The position numbers and the translations under genes are program-made. Below, one piece after another: positions 45,801 through 51,500 of a stretch of DNA of 64,000 nucleotides. The stretch covers positions 99,914,326 through 99,978,325 of the forward strand of contig OX465281.1 of assembly GCA_949987705.1 (NCBI GenBank), given 5' to 3'. This DNA comes from Thereva unica. Taxonomy: Eukaryota > Arthropoda > Insecta > Diptera > Therevidae. The first letter of the stretch is position 1; each line of letters starts with the position of its first letter. Below the pieces are notes generated by a model. That model saw only the letters and a program-made list of their open reading frames with translations, made no database searches and was not told where the DNA came from.

Positions 45801-47814
45801 CCAGTAAGTATATTGAGTCCTCTCATCTGCGTCTTTTAAGTGCGTGGTTTGGATATTACATGTATCGTTTCTTTAAAGTGTTAATAAATGTGAAGGGTTT
45901 AGTGAAAGATTTCAATATATTTGGAAAATAGAACCATAATAATTGCCTTTTCGGAAAAGAATTTACGAGATTGCGTGAGAACAACTGTGATACAAAAAAT
46001 AGGTTATAAACATAACTATTTATAACTCCGCTAAAATAAAACCGCAACGAAACTTTTGTTACTAAATTCTCTAAATTGGTGCAACGTATGTAGATGCCAG
46101 GGCCCTGGTCATCAAAAACTACTGCGGCAATGCTGCTACCGCGATAAATTACGGTTGACAATGATGAATGTAGCGTAGATTCCGCGCTTTCACAGATTAA
46201 TATTTCTGTTACATACTTCATCCATAGCTTTTAGCTGTTAACGCAATTATTATTTTTTTTTTTTTTTTTTTTCAAATTTTTGATAGCCTATTTTGAAAGC
46301 AGTTTGTAATTTGCAGCAACAGTTAATAGATATAACACATAATGTTGTTGGGACGAAACAATTCATGCGTTCGTATAAAAAACTTGCTTGCCTTTTACAG
46401 GGTAGTCTTAACCCTTAGCTAGCCCACCTCGATTTTGTAATGTAGCTGGCCTATGGGGTGTCCACGCACCCCACACCAAAAAACCTTTTTCCATGGAAAA
46501 TATGCAATATTGACCAGACCAGTACAAGATTTCCGTGGGGTTCTTTGTCAACCGTTTTTTATGTCCCTATAGTTGAGATTTTTTACTACTACGAGAAAAA
46601 AATTCAAGATTCGAAAAACATGAAAAATGGACATTTTGCTTCAAAAAATCATGACTCCACACATATTATTTTCAAGATTTAAATCATGAAGAAAAACGGT
46701 TTCTTTTAGGTCTGAGAGTCCCTGCACCCTCAGGTCTAACGAAGGGTTAAAATAAAATCGGGGGCAAACTTCTCCAATGTCCCAAATATTTGTAGCGCCC
46801 ATCTGCCCGGACAAATTATTTTTTCGATATTTTGATGGAGACCACATCATGTACATTTTTTTATTGGAATGTCTCTAGTAAGTTGCAAATATTTGATTTG
46901 CGTATCTTTATCGTTCGAGTTAGGCAATGCTATGAAGACGTTTTCATCTGACGATTATGTCATCAAAATACACGGGATCTGCTGTGTTAATATAACATTT
47001 CCACAAGTGTTATTTTCCTTTTGTATTTAATTGCTTTCGATTTCCCCATATGAAGTTCTTTCTGAATCAAGTCCTTGCTAGTCGTTCACGCGTGTTTATT
47101 GGGTGCCCTCTTTTGTGCTTGTCCTTTATTGGTTCCTTAATATAGTGCAAATGTATCAAATATTTAAGGTTCAGTTTCTGTATGTCTTTTAAGGCTAAAA
47201 GGAATAAGAACATGGCTTTTTGTGGCTGTGATCTTCAGGGCCAATGCCGCATAAAAAGAATGCCCTTGTAGTCTCTCGAGAAAGTCTTCGCAATAACATA
47301 AGCCGAAAAGAAAAAGCATTTGTTCTGAAATTACACAATTTTGTCGTTATTTTACACTCTTAATTACCTAAAGCGTTGTATAGAGGTTTGCCGGTTTTCC
47401 GATTCCACAGGACAGTTGTTCCCCTTTGATTTGAAATGCCGACCGCAATGATATCAAAAGGATTGATATCTAATATTGTCAGGTTTCTACTTGCTACCTA
47501 CAAGAACTCTGATATTAAAACTCATTTTAAAACTACAGTGAAAATAAGAATTACATCAATACATTCTGCAACACTTTTCCACAGTTCTAGGGGATCAAAT
47601 TCCAATAAACCTGGACTTGGTGTCAATTGTTTTAATTTAATTTCGTGACAAGTTAACACCTCTGCATTTCTAGCAGCATAAACCTGAAAATTTATGTTGT
47701 TTATTAGAAAGGTATTAAAAATACGTTGCTTCATTTACTTACAAAGAATTTACAATAAGCACAGCTTACAGAAATTACCCCAAGTAGCGGTCCAAATCTT
47801 CCATAACCATCCAT
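5668..47814 (-). CDS. Glycerol kinase-family protein, probable pseudoenzyme (9 coding exons)
   Basis: Coding exons in transcript order are 47814-47743, 47683-47555, 47497-47368, 45321-45107, 45051-44839, 6840-6401, 6348-6137, 6078-5938 and 5885-5668. All junctions are GT-AG and in phase, total 1770 nt, about 589 aa. FGGY-kinase landmarks run in order: 'FGPLLGV', '[13 protein letters not shown]', 'KPLYNALAWSD', '[12 protein letters not shown]', 'HLTDVTNA', '[10 protein letters not shown]', '[16 protein letters not shown]', '[12 protein letters not shown]', and a C-terminal hydrophobic helix '[16 protein letters not shown]' like the membrane anchor of animal glycerol kinases. Glycerol kinase makes glycerol-3-phosphate from glycerol and ATP. 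Here the N-terminal DxGT phosphate loop reads 'ISVSCAYCK', NQRETT is NQRGTT, DPYF is SPCF and YGTGCF is IDESCF. Only the catalytic Asp in GDQ remains, so catalysis is doubtful. The open frame implies selection. Confidence 0.9.
6849..8138. other. Intron stretch without recognised features
   Basis: No exon, convincing ORF or clear repeat is seen. The sequence is AT-rich single-copy-looking DNA apart from a short self-complementary area near 7960-8090 ('caacgcttcaacgttt', 'tccaacgttgga'). Confidence 0.4.
8139..8313 (+). repeat. Dispersed repeat, copy 1 (second copy at 10725)
   Basis: Shares 'aatttatttccctccatagc', 'gacatcgtgaacg' and 'ggctacgaattttcatatgc' in the same order with 10725-10815, and 'atgcttgccctccat' with 11056-11075. 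The copies are roughly 80 percent similar by eye. There is no coding content, so it is probably an old non-autonomous element. Confidence 0.65.
8314..8504. mobile_element. Small foldback element with repeated GCAGC.GCTGC palindromes
   Basis: The outer ends are inverted (AGGCCGTATCGGAAC on the left, AGGCCCTATCAGAAC on the right minus strand). The inverted similarity continues about 70 bp inward, so nearly the whole 191-bp unit can form one hairpin. Inside are four copies of a palindromic dodecamer of the type GCAGCACGCTGC. No target duplication was detected. It lies inside the dispersed repeat. Confidence 0.7.
8744..8800 (-). repeat. Inverted copy of the 10430-10480 repeat segment
   Basis: The minus strand reads accacagcgaatgtaaacaa followed by aattggtcacctt, matching 10432-10462 on the plus strand. 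The 8.1-8.8 kb and 10.4-11.1 kb segments therefore share two modules, one direct and one inverted. Confidence 0.55.
9790..9890 (-). mobile_element. Possible tRNA-like SINE head
   Basis: The minus strand contains 'ggggctgcgagttcgatcc' followed by 'ttcggctcgcggtgc', resembling a B box and acceptor-side stem. No clear A box or tail is seen, and no second copy is present in the window. Confidence 0.3.
9918..10480. repeat. Interspersed repeat ending in (GACAGACG)n
   Basis: A moderately conserved-looking block with G7 and C9 homopolymers, 'ggccgccatcttggaaaac' and 'ccgaaacggcacatctta'. It ends with a microsatellite of about four 'gacagacg' units (10359-10391) and a T10 tract. The block resembles repeats that end in GACAGACG microsatellites in many insect genomes. 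No protein coding is recognised. Confidence 0.55.
10725..11105 (+). repeat. Dispersed repeat, copy 2, with nested TIR insert
   Basis: Same family as 8139-8313. It is interrupted between 'catatgcccata' and the 'aatgcttgccctcc' part by a roughly 200-bp insert (about 10815-11014). The ends of the insert are imperfect inverted repeats: 'acggtattcagaaacaaggt' against the minus-strand 'ccggtatacagaaagctaaa', both followed by 'aatgtaaaag'. Confidence 0.55.
11106..11640. other. Intron stretch without recognised features
   Basis: AT-rich, with an ORF-poor region and several A/T homopolymers. No repeat partner was found within the window. Confidence 0.35.
11645..12113 (+). pseudogene. Jockey-type ORF1 (gag) remnant
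   Basis: A broken frame encodes '[20 protein letters not shown]' followed by '[18 protein letters not shown]', matching the region just before the zinc knuckles in Jockey-type gag proteins (HxYTFT ... LKGL ... T..EI...L). A partly frameshifted upstream part contains 'VLSNLKSSN' and '[11 protein letters not shown]'. The knuckles and ORF2 are absent. It abuts the Gypsy element. Confidence 0.65.
12298..13201 (+). pseudogene. Gypsy-type gag with two zinc knuckles
   Basis: 12298-12612 encodes a capsid-like segment ('[20 protein letters not shown]', '[16 protein letters not shown]'). After a frameshift, 12657-13201 gives '[17 protein letters not shown]', '[16 protein letters not shown]' and two CCHC-type knuckles ('[15 protein letters not shown]' and '[14 protein letters not shown]'). 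The arrangement is that of Ty3/Gypsy gag. The frameshift near 12610 and the insertion at 13202 make it non-functional. Confidence 0.85.
13202..13363. mobile_element. 162-bp insertion with 11-bp target duplication
   Basis: The Gypsy frame 'SWYEY' is interrupted at 13201 and resumes at 13375. TGGTATGAGTA is present at both 13191-13201 and 13364-13374, so the 162 bp between are an insertion with an 11-bp duplication, typical of LINE-mediated retroposition. Its sequence ('gagtaagggggcaaccc', 'gaagaccggacttggtcag') matches nothing I recognise, and it has no obvious poly-A tail. Confidence 0.75.
13364..15251 (+). pseudogene. Gypsy pol: protease, reverse transcriptase, RNase H (integrase absent)
   Basis: The protease-like segment '[13 protein letters not shown]' has Asp where the active-site motif DTGA needs Gly. 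RT follows at 13850-14302 with '[20 protein letters not shown]', '[16 protein letters not shown]', '[16 protein letters not shown]' and catalytic 'YIDDI'. After a frameshift comes thumb/connection ('[20 protein letters not shown]') and RNase H ('[18 protein letters not shown]', '[20 protein letters not shown]', '[10 protein letters not shown]'). It breaks up at 14970 with a last frame 'YVADLLSRN'. No zinc-binding or DDE integrase region follows. The part from about 14001 onward is repeated exactly at 17153. Confidence 0.88.
15630..16674 (+). pseudogene. Jockey/CR1-type LINE ORF1, tandem copy 1
   Basis: 15630-16229 encodes an N-terminal coiled coil ('[14 protein letters not shown]', '[20 protein letters not shown]') and a basic end '[13 protein letters not shown]'. 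After a stop the next frame (16264-16674) encodes '[20 protein letters not shown]' and '[16 protein letters not shown]', like the RNA-binding domain of CR1/L2-group ORF1 proteins. There are no zinc knuckles. The stop and frame change make the reading frame discontinuous; both tandem copies share this, so it predates the duplication. Confidence 0.75.
16630..17152 (+). pseudogene. LINE ORF2 endonuclease, truncated at the duplication junction
   Basis: Encodes '[19 protein letters not shown]', '[15 protein letters not shown]' and '[15 protein letters not shown]', the apurinic-type endonuclease of a LINE ORF2. It stops at 'VFDEA', where the tandem-duplication junction joins it out of context to Gypsy RT. 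Confidence 0.85.
17153..18403 (+). pseudogene. Gypsy RT/RNase H, tandem copy 2 (5' part missing)
   Basis: Same protein segments and same frameshifts as 14001-15251. The 5' part of RT, protease and gag are absent because the duplication starts inside RT. Confidence 0.88.
18782..19826 (+). pseudogene. LINE ORF1, tandem copy 2
   Basis: Identical in translation to 15630-16674: a coiled-coil N-terminus, a stop at 19381, then the '[14 protein letters not shown]' domain in the next frame. It precedes ORF2 of the only complete LINE copy here. Confidence 0.75.
19776..22655 (+). pseudogene. LINE ORF2: endonuclease and reverse transcriptase
   Basis: 19776-21346 encodes the endonuclease ('[11 protein letters not shown]', 'TETWLHEGI', '[12 protein letters not shown]', '[11 protein letters not shown]') and the region before RT ('[18 protein letters not shown]'). 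Frameshifts near 21300 and 21530 split the RT fingers ('[19 protein letters not shown]', '[14 protein letters not shown]', '[14 protein letters not shown]'). The last frame, 21819-22655, holds the catalytic '[11 protein letters not shown]' and a C-terminal domain ending '[12 protein letters not shown]'. It is about the length of a typical ORF2 (roughly 950 codons) and is inactivated by the frameshifts. Confidence 0.85.
22790..22856. repeat. AT-rich microsatellite in LINE 3' UTR
   Basis: A (TATA/TGTA)n run around 'tatatatgtatatatataca' and 'tgtgtgtgtatgtatatata', lying between the two 'gtgcgccttctg' blocks of the LINE 3' UTR. Confidence 0.85.
22964..24441 (+). pseudogene. LINE-2 ORF1 (gag-like, three zinc knuckles)
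   Basis: The N-terminal frame (to 23545) is charged and Gln/Asn-rich ('[13 protein letters not shown]', '[13 protein letters not shown]'), with acidic '[20 protein letters not shown]'. After a frameshift and stop near 23545-23712 the frame to 24441 carries '[20 protein letters not shown]', '[17 protein letters not shown]' and three CCHC knuckles ('[15 protein letters not shown]', '[14 protein letters not shown]', '[17 protein letters not shown]'). This is the standard gag-like ORF1 of Jockey-group LINEs, which binds the element RNA. Confidence 0.85.
24540..26813 (+). pseudogene. LINE-2 ORF2, endonuclease and N-terminal RT (up to insertion)
   Basis: Starts with '[17 protein letters not shown]', then, after a frameshift, '[16 protein letters not shown]', '[12 protein letters not shown]' and '[16 protein letters not shown]'. 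A frameshift near 25080 and a stop at 25538 break the frame. 25539-26810 carries the RT: '[20 protein letters not shown]', '[20 protein letters not shown]', '[16 protein letters not shown]', '[12 protein letters not shown]', '[16 protein letters not shown]' and 'ALAYADDL', where the TIR element interrupts the catalytic motif region. Confidence 0.87.
26814..28380. mobile_element. 1567-bp TIR element inserted at the LINE-2 YADD motif (3-bp duplication CTG)
   Basis: The ends are perfect inverted repeats starting GGGCCAGTTCACGCAATTCG. CTG is duplicated at 26811-26813 and 28381-28383. Removing it restores LINE-2 frame from 'YADDL' to '[10 protein letters not shown]'. The arms hold many GTCGAC and 'aaaacgac' motifs in inverted order. 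The interior is AT-rich with a 95-codon frame (27697-27984) of unknown character and no recognisable transposase, and it carries a second TIR element (27011-27458). The 3-bp duplication and GGGCC ends suggest a non-autonomous PIF/Harbinger-like element; the assignment is tentative. Confidence 0.88.
27011..27458. mobile_element. 448-bp TIR element nested in the previous one (3-bp duplication ATA)
   Basis: The ends are AGCCTAGTATGGAGTT and its inverse, and ATA is duplicated at 27008-27010 and 27459-27461. Several 'acggaattccgt' palindromes lie in the arms (near 27030, 27330, 27390 and 27430). No coding content. Confidence 0.85.
28384..29270 (+). pseudogene. LINE-2 ORF2, C-terminal RT (after insertion)
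   Basis: Resumes right after the TIR element with '[20 protein letters not shown]'. After a frameshift the frame 28436-29140 gives '[19 protein letters not shown]', '[20 protein letters not shown]' and '[18 protein letters not shown]', the thumb and C-terminal regions of Jockey-type RT. A further frame (to about 29259) contains '[15 protein letters not shown]'. Confidence 0.85.
29416..30452 (+). mobile_element. hAT-like (ZMYM/DUF4371-type) element with about 125-bp inverted repeats
   Basis: The terminal inverted repeats (about 29416-29545 and 30335-30452) start AAATTGCGATTTAGGTATAC and are nearly identical. Between them, broken frames 29770-30110 encode '[20 protein letters not shown]' and '[17 protein letters not shown]', matching the DUF4371-type domain upstream of hAT-like transposase cores. 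The catalytic core and hAT dimerisation tail are missing. A subterminal block (29550-29760) recurs at 35185-35560 in both orientations. No target duplication was found. Confidence 0.72.
30520..32240 (+). pseudogene. BEL/Pao pol: RT and RNase H (5' part)
   Basis: The frame 30559-31482 encodes BEL/Pao RT: '[20 protein letters not shown]', '[20 protein letters not shown]', '[19 protein letters not shown]', '[13 protein letters not shown]' and the catalytic 'YVDDFL'. After a stop it continues with '[20 protein letters not shown]' and RNase H ('[20 protein letters not shown]', '[19 protein letters not shown]'). At least three stops or frameshifts occur. Gag and protease upstream are missing. The frame is interrupted at 32240 by an RTE insertion. 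Confidence 0.87.
32241..32932 (-). mobile_element. RTE-type LINE 3' end inserted in BEL (13-bp duplication)
   Basis: The minus strand encodes the C-terminal half of an RTE/BovB-type ORF2 ('[19 protein letters not shown]', '[13 protein letters not shown]', '[17 protein letters not shown]', '[13 protein letters not shown]', 'GRPRTTWRR') with frameshifts, ending in an (ATG)n tail at 32241-32252. GGAATCTAGTGAA is duplicated at 32228-32240 and 32933-32945. It is 5'-truncated at 692 bp and belongs to a different lineage from the 1204 copy. Confidence 0.9.
32946..33730 (+). pseudogene. BEL/Pao pol: RNase H end and integrase N-terminal half
   Basis: Continues the BEL frame after the RTE copy: '[15 protein letters not shown]', then the zinc-binding integrase region ('[20 protein letters not shown]' and '[12 protein letters not shown]') and the start of the catalytic core '[16 protein letters not shown]'. 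It stops at 'SLSTDSC', where a SINE is inserted. Confidence 0.87.
33731..34213 (-). mobile_element. tRNA-derived SINE, copy 2 (full length, inserted in BEL integrase)
   Basis: Minus orientation: the head GGGGCCTCGGTAGTCTAGAG has an A box, and a B box 'gggttcgaatcccgg' sits in a good TpsiC-like stem. The body and tail follow, ending in T23 on the plus strand (33731-33753). BEL integrase frame resumes directly after it ('[12 protein letters not shown]'). Only a 4-5 bp repeat (ctgt) flanks it. Confidence 0.9.
34214..35039 (+). pseudogene. BEL/Pao integrase C-terminal half and pol end
   Basis: 34221-34505 encodes '[20 protein letters not shown]' and '[19 protein letters not shown]', the DDE-type integrase core. 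After a stop come '[19 protein letters not shown]' and, in other frames, the C-terminal '[19 protein letters not shown]' and '[11 protein letters not shown]'. It terminates near 35039. I could not delimit LTRs on either side. Confidence 0.85.
35185..35700. repeat. AT-rich inverted repeat related to the hAT-like element
   Basis: A roughly 135-bp arm at 35185-35325 (aaagcgtgaaatttcaattt etc.) is inverted at about 35395-35560, with a short 'attgagggtttacagttat' loop. The right arm and loop match 29550-29760 in the hAT-like element in direct orientation, and the last part is duplicated again at 35545-35640. Confidence 0.75.
35820..36640. repeat. 263-bp tandem repeat, about 2.6 copies
   Basis: Two units (offset 263, for example 'aatgacgccacatagctta' at 35951 and 36214) are followed by an internally deleted third starting at 36471. 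Each has 'gttggccgccattttgaatt', 'gcgccattttggaaccgcc' and 'ctctatccgaaaccgggaag', and ends 'gacgacaaacagtgtaag'. The two full units contain the inverted CATGGGTATCAAATGAAAGG core of the 353-2582 array. Confidence 0.92.
36641..37680. other. Intron stretch, probably old repeats
   Basis: No ORFs and no recognised element. AT-rich DNA with a (CT)n run near 37454-37466. The last few hundred bases may include the 3' UTR of the minus-strand I-type LINE. Confidence 0.35.
37737..38942 (-). pseudogene. I-type LINE ORF2, C-terminal part with RNase H
   Basis: The minus strand encodes '[20 protein letters not shown]', '[16 protein letters not shown]', then an RNase H domain: '[20 protein letters not shown]', '[17 protein letters not shown]', '[14 protein letters not shown]' and '[15 protein letters not shown]'. 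The region after it ('[20 protein letters not shown]') is typical of I/R1-like LINEs. This stretch of about 395 codons has no stop, longer than any other intact piece of the element. Confidence 0.88.
38943..40825 (-). mobile_element. 5'-truncated LINE-1-family copy inserted in the I-type LINE
   Basis: The minus strand encodes RT closely related to 20930-22655: '[20 protein letters not shown]', '[19 protein letters not shown]', '[15 protein letters not shown]', '[17 protein letters not shown]', '[13 protein letters not shown]' and '[19 protein letters not shown]'. It is followed by the same 3' UTR block ('aaaagtgcgccttctgtgct'). AACAGC flanks both ends (38937-38942 and 40826-40831), and the host frame joins across it ('LDAMNS' to 'NHRIIS'). 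It has several frameshifts. Confidence 0.9.
40832..42995 (-). pseudogene. I-type LINE ORF2, endonuclease and RT
   Basis: From high to low coordinate on the minus strand: the endonuclease start '[20 protein letters not shown]' (about 42960, broken by a stop), '[18 protein letters not shown]', the linker ORF 41811-42521 ('[20 protein letters not shown]'), then RT 40936-41724 with '[20 protein letters not shown]', '[18 protein letters not shown]', '[17 protein letters not shown]' and '[11 protein letters not shown]'. Frameshifts near 42450, 41800 and 40980. Confidence 0.85.
43158..43892. mobile_element. Foldback element with arms of 21-bp tandem repeats
   Basis: The outermost inverted sequence is ACTACACCTTTTCCAATT. 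Both arms (about 43158-43365 and 43720-43892) are built of a 21-bp unit, cagaaagtatcaattgtaat plus t, and a variant 'cagattagtcaattgtaat', in inverted orientation. The 350-bp centre contains a short LINE-RT-like piece (plus strand, about 43585-43672, '[19 protein letters not shown]'). It splits ORF1 of the I-type LINE. No clear target duplication. Confidence 0.85.
43893..44600 (-). pseudogene. I-type LINE ORF1 (gag-like, zinc knuckles)
   Basis: The minus-strand frame 43871-44569 encodes '[20 protein letters not shown]', '[20 protein letters not shown]', then CCHC-like knuckles ('[14 protein letters not shown]', '[15 protein letters not shown]', '[16 protein letters not shown]') and a Pro-rich tail. 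The 3' part of ORF1 lies beyond the foldback element (about 43157-43000, '[14 protein letters not shown]'). Confidence 0.82.
44839..45321 (-). CDS. Kinase-family gene, exons 4-5
   Basis: Exon 4 (45107-45321, 215 bp) encodes '[16 protein letters not shown]' through '[10 protein letters not shown]'. Exon 5 (44839-45051, exactly 71 codons) encodes '[20 protein letters not shown]' through '[11 protein letters not shown]' and ends in phase 0 at gtaagt. The intron between them is 55 bp. In family members the next residues are a GDQ segment; here that segment starts at 6840, nearly 38 kb away, also in phase 0. Confidence 0.88.
45322..47367 (-). other. Intron 3 of the kinase-family gene (2.0 kb)
   Basis: Donor gtaatt at 47367, acceptor at 45322. 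It contains a T22-like tract near 46250-46271 and AT-rich DNA. No recognised element or ORF. Confidence 0.6.
47368..47814 (-). CDS. Kinase-family gene, exons 1-3 (start codon block)
   Basis: Exon 1 (47743-47814) starts at ATG 47814 and encodes 24 residues, '[20 protein letters not shown]' onward, ending at a strong gtaagt. Exon 2 (47555-47683, 43 codons) and exon 3 (47368-47497) follow after introns of 59 and 57 bp. I chose this start because the next residues align with the FGPLVGV N-terminus of glycerol kinases and no upstream in-frame coding is seen. Exon 3 ends in phase 1 and joins the 'CT TGG TCT GAC' of exon 4, giving 'NALAWSD'. The end of exon 2 could alternatively lie 18 nt downstream; the 57-bp intron version fits the family best. 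Confidence 0.85.
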
Positions 47815-48516
47815 AGTGCATTGCGTCAACTACACAACCACAAATTGCTTTTAAATTGTCATTGAGTTTGGAATTGTTTTAATGGCGCTGCTGTAAGAAG
47901 AGAGAACAATTCATGAACCTTGGTTTTTTACGAATTGTGGTTTAAGAATTAGATGTGTATAAAATGGTATAAAATTGCTTTTGTTTGTATTTATCCTTTT
48001 TATAAAAATATGTAATTATAAAATAAAACCTTTAAATATGGCATAAATGTTAAAATAAATTGAAAGCTTCCCTTTTAAATAATTAGCTCTCTATCAAAAA
48101 ATAGCGCTCTTGTCGCCATAAAGAAGGGGGTTGTGATTTCGGCAGATTGTCAATTTTAATTAAAATGGCGACGTCAGTCAAACAGTGAATCGTGTCGTGT
48201 TTATAAAAACCACTAAAATATCGTTTATATTGTGACTTATAACATCAAATACACATAATTCCGAGAATTTGTGTTTTTTATAGGCTCCTTTGAGAAAAGG
48301 TGCAATTTTTCATACCCACAAACGTTAAAATTTTTCGCTTTATAACAAGCTTGTTAAACTCGGTTTTAATATAACTTTATATAATTTTATTAGTATATTT
48401 CTAACAATAATCGTTAATTGTTTCCATTTCAGACGGTTAATAAACTTTTTTACATTTTTTGGATAAACGAATGGAAGTGAGATTTTAATTGGATCGCCTA
48501 ACCTCACATCAGCAAA
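47815..48516. promoter_or_regulatory. Divergent intergenic region (probable bidirectional promoter)
   Basis: Only 702 bp separate the start codon of the kinase-family gene (47814, minus) from that of Rbm25 (48517, plus). Near 48168-48178 there is 'ggcgacgtcagtc', containing a CRE/ATF-like GACGTCA. A pyrimidine-rich 'tttccatttcag' at 48421-48432 could be a 5' UTR acceptor for Rbm25. No TATA box is convincing. The promoter role is inferred from arrangement. Confidence 0.55.
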
Positions 48517-51500
48517 ATGTCGTTCCCGGGCAGACCACCAATGGTTCCTTCCATGTCGTATATGCCTCCACCGGTGATGCCGCCGGTAATGCCGATGCCT
48601 CCGCATGTATGTTGCTTACTTTTTGTATTTGCTTTTAATTGTTATTTGATAATATTTTTGCTTAAGTTCTTGTTATTTTAGTCATTTACAGATAATGTTT
48701 TAATGGTAAGTTATTGATCTCTCGTGGTCGATATATTCCTTATTAGGAACTAACCTTTAAAGGATGCATTTTTATAAATATAATTTGTTGTCCATTATTT
48801 CAATTTTCCCAGTCATCGTAGGGCCCAAGATATTCCATTGGAATTGCTTGGAACTTTCAAGGCGACTATTATGAGTTATAGGTGGGATAGTAGAATAAAA
48901 AAATTCGGGAATTTAATTGAAGTTCACTCCTTAAAAAGGAAGTAGAATGGTATTGAAATAAATGCCGACTCGATGGATTCGTCCGTCTAATGGTCAATTT
49001 ATTTTTATTTTATATTTCTTCATTATTCTTATCGATTCTTACATGGTTCTTACAACCGAACCTTAACTTGAAAACATATATCGGGAGATTTTTTTGATCT
49101 CAACCTCGGTACGGGAAGTGAATTAACACATCATCAAATGTCTTGGAGATTTCTCAATTAAATCAGCTGCGATCGAATGTAGAATTTACAAGTTACCGTT
49201 TAAACCAATAGCTGATGAAGGAATTTAAACTTTTGACTACTAAGCGTTTAGAATATTTTCCATTGAACCGTTGATCCAAATATTCAATGCAAGGTACATC
49301 TAGAATTTAAGACTTAGATTAGCCAATTTAAACACAAGGAAAAATTATTGAAGTTTTCATACAGATTTTTTTTTTTATTTTATATGAAAAAAAACCAAGC
49401 TTAGCAGTCATCCTTTATATTATCAGTCTGTCGTGTCGTGTTCTCTGCGGTAAGACCTATGGGGTGCGACAGCGAGGGAGGCCCAACCTTCGCTGGAAGG
49501 ATGGCGTGGACCAGGACGCTCAGAGTTTAGGGATGCCAAACTGGATGACATCGGCTCAGAATCGGGACCGGTGGAGAGAACAGTTGCGCGAGGCCAGGAC
49601 CGGATCCCGGTTGTAGAGCCGTTAAAAAAGAAGTCGTGTCGTTAAGGTCATGGTAATACATATGTCTAGTAGAAGACATGGTTCTAAGAAAAGAGTAGGA
49701 TAGTTTAGAGGGAGTCTGGAGGGCGTTCAAGGAAGTGTTGATGTACGAGTTCGAAAATACTGACTGCGGGAGATAAATCCACAGTACAATTGTTCTATTC
49801 ATGAACGAACTTCTAGACTGTATTGTGCGTTAAAGGGGGCTGTAGGGTATGGGGGTGTGCCGAGTGATTCTTGTGTTGTAGGAAAAATATTGCACGGCAA
49901 TAGGTTATGGTAATAGTGATGGCAGGAGGTTATGGTAATAGCGACAGTACGATTTTGCACCTTGTCGAGACCAAACAAGGTAGCTTTTTGGGTGCCTGCC
50001 CAGATATACGAGATGTTTTCAAGGCGCGGTCATATGTAGCATTTGAAGTTTATGGCTTGCATCTCTTGAGAAATTGGGCATTGGGAGGCTTGTTTGGCGA
50101 TTTGGAATACATGATCATTCCCTCGCGGACCCTCCATTAAAGTTACTCCTAGAATGTTAAGAGTTGAGTCAACCGTTGTATTCTCTTCTCCCACTGAGAT
50201 AGGAAGAATTAGGTGGAAATGAGGCAGTACTTCGTTTTATTGGTGTAGACAATACTTCGCTTCTAAAGAGTGGAACTCTACAAGAATTAATTGAAAATCC
50301 CTAATAACTGAATTGGACGTGTTAATAATCATGATAATAGAAGGAAGTTCTAGCATGGGCTATAGAAGTCGTAAAAGTAATGAAGTTTTTCGTTAGGTGT
50401 AAAGCTGGAAACAGAACAGAACGTTCATAAGCGTTCATCAGCGCTATGAAATGTCAACGAATGTTCATAACGTGGGGTGTGAACACATTGAAAGGTAATC
50501 AGAGTTTACATGCGCTGACTGGAAATACCACTTGATTTGTTTTACAGGTACAAAAATTGCTAGATAAAAAGCAGAAATTTGAAGAAAAACATAACAGTTT
50601 CTTATTTCTATATAAATAAATTTAACCGCTATTATAATATACATGATGTTTTTATAACTCCCACTTCTTTTATCATAAACAGCAGGTTTCATTAATTTCT
50701 GCTATTTGTGAAGGTCATTCTCACTGAATTATTATTTAATTGTTTATCCGCACAAATCAATCTAACAAACTCACAATCTAAAAAAAACCTCCTACCTCAG
50801 TCCTATCATTTAAATTTCATTTGAATTTTTCAATCTTCTGCTATTTAGCTGGATTAAAACTTACTATCATTAGTTTTCATTCGATTAAAACTCTTACTTA
50901 ATTTTTTTTTTCAAACGGCAAATAAAATTATTAAAATGGTTACTTCAACTTATCTGTTGTTTAGTTATCCTGATGCAGATGGAGTAAATCACTTCCTTCT
51001 ACACTCCTCAGACCACTCATACTTTTCTAATCCTTCATAGTCTGATATAATAATAATCTAGGAGAACCTGCAGCGTTTCAAATGGAACAAACTCGACGAG
51101 TTATTATAAGGAATTTCATTGATTTGATAAGTCATAAAAATCACGCATAACAAGTGTGGCTAGACCAAGCCAGTTTTTCCCACAAATTTCCTAAAAAACA
51201 TTTTTTTTCTATACACAATGTCAATTTCTAGATGAAATAAATTCAAATATATTTGATTAAACATGTTTGTTTGTTAACATATTTTTAACATTTGTATACA
51301 TTTGTGATTTTACTAAAAGCGCAGTTTTTACCCATTATCCACCCAGAGATTGTTCGTTTATAGTTTTCCAATAATCCTTTATTGCAGTTGTTATAATAAA
51401 AATACAATTTGCTCTCACGATTGTAGTAAAAAACAATAAAATTCTCATTATTCAGTCGATATTAATTAAAATTAGCTTTTTTCTTCTGTTTTCGACAAAC

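Noticed and set aside
46458..46682. Possible extra kinase exon in intron 3
   Set aside because: Exons 3 and 4 join in frame within a conserved motif (NALAWSD), leaving no room for another exon.
48340..48606. Minus-strand ORF over Rbm25 exon 1
   Set aside because: It is the antisense of the Met/Pro-rich exon and its His/Arg composition reflects that; no homology to a known protein.
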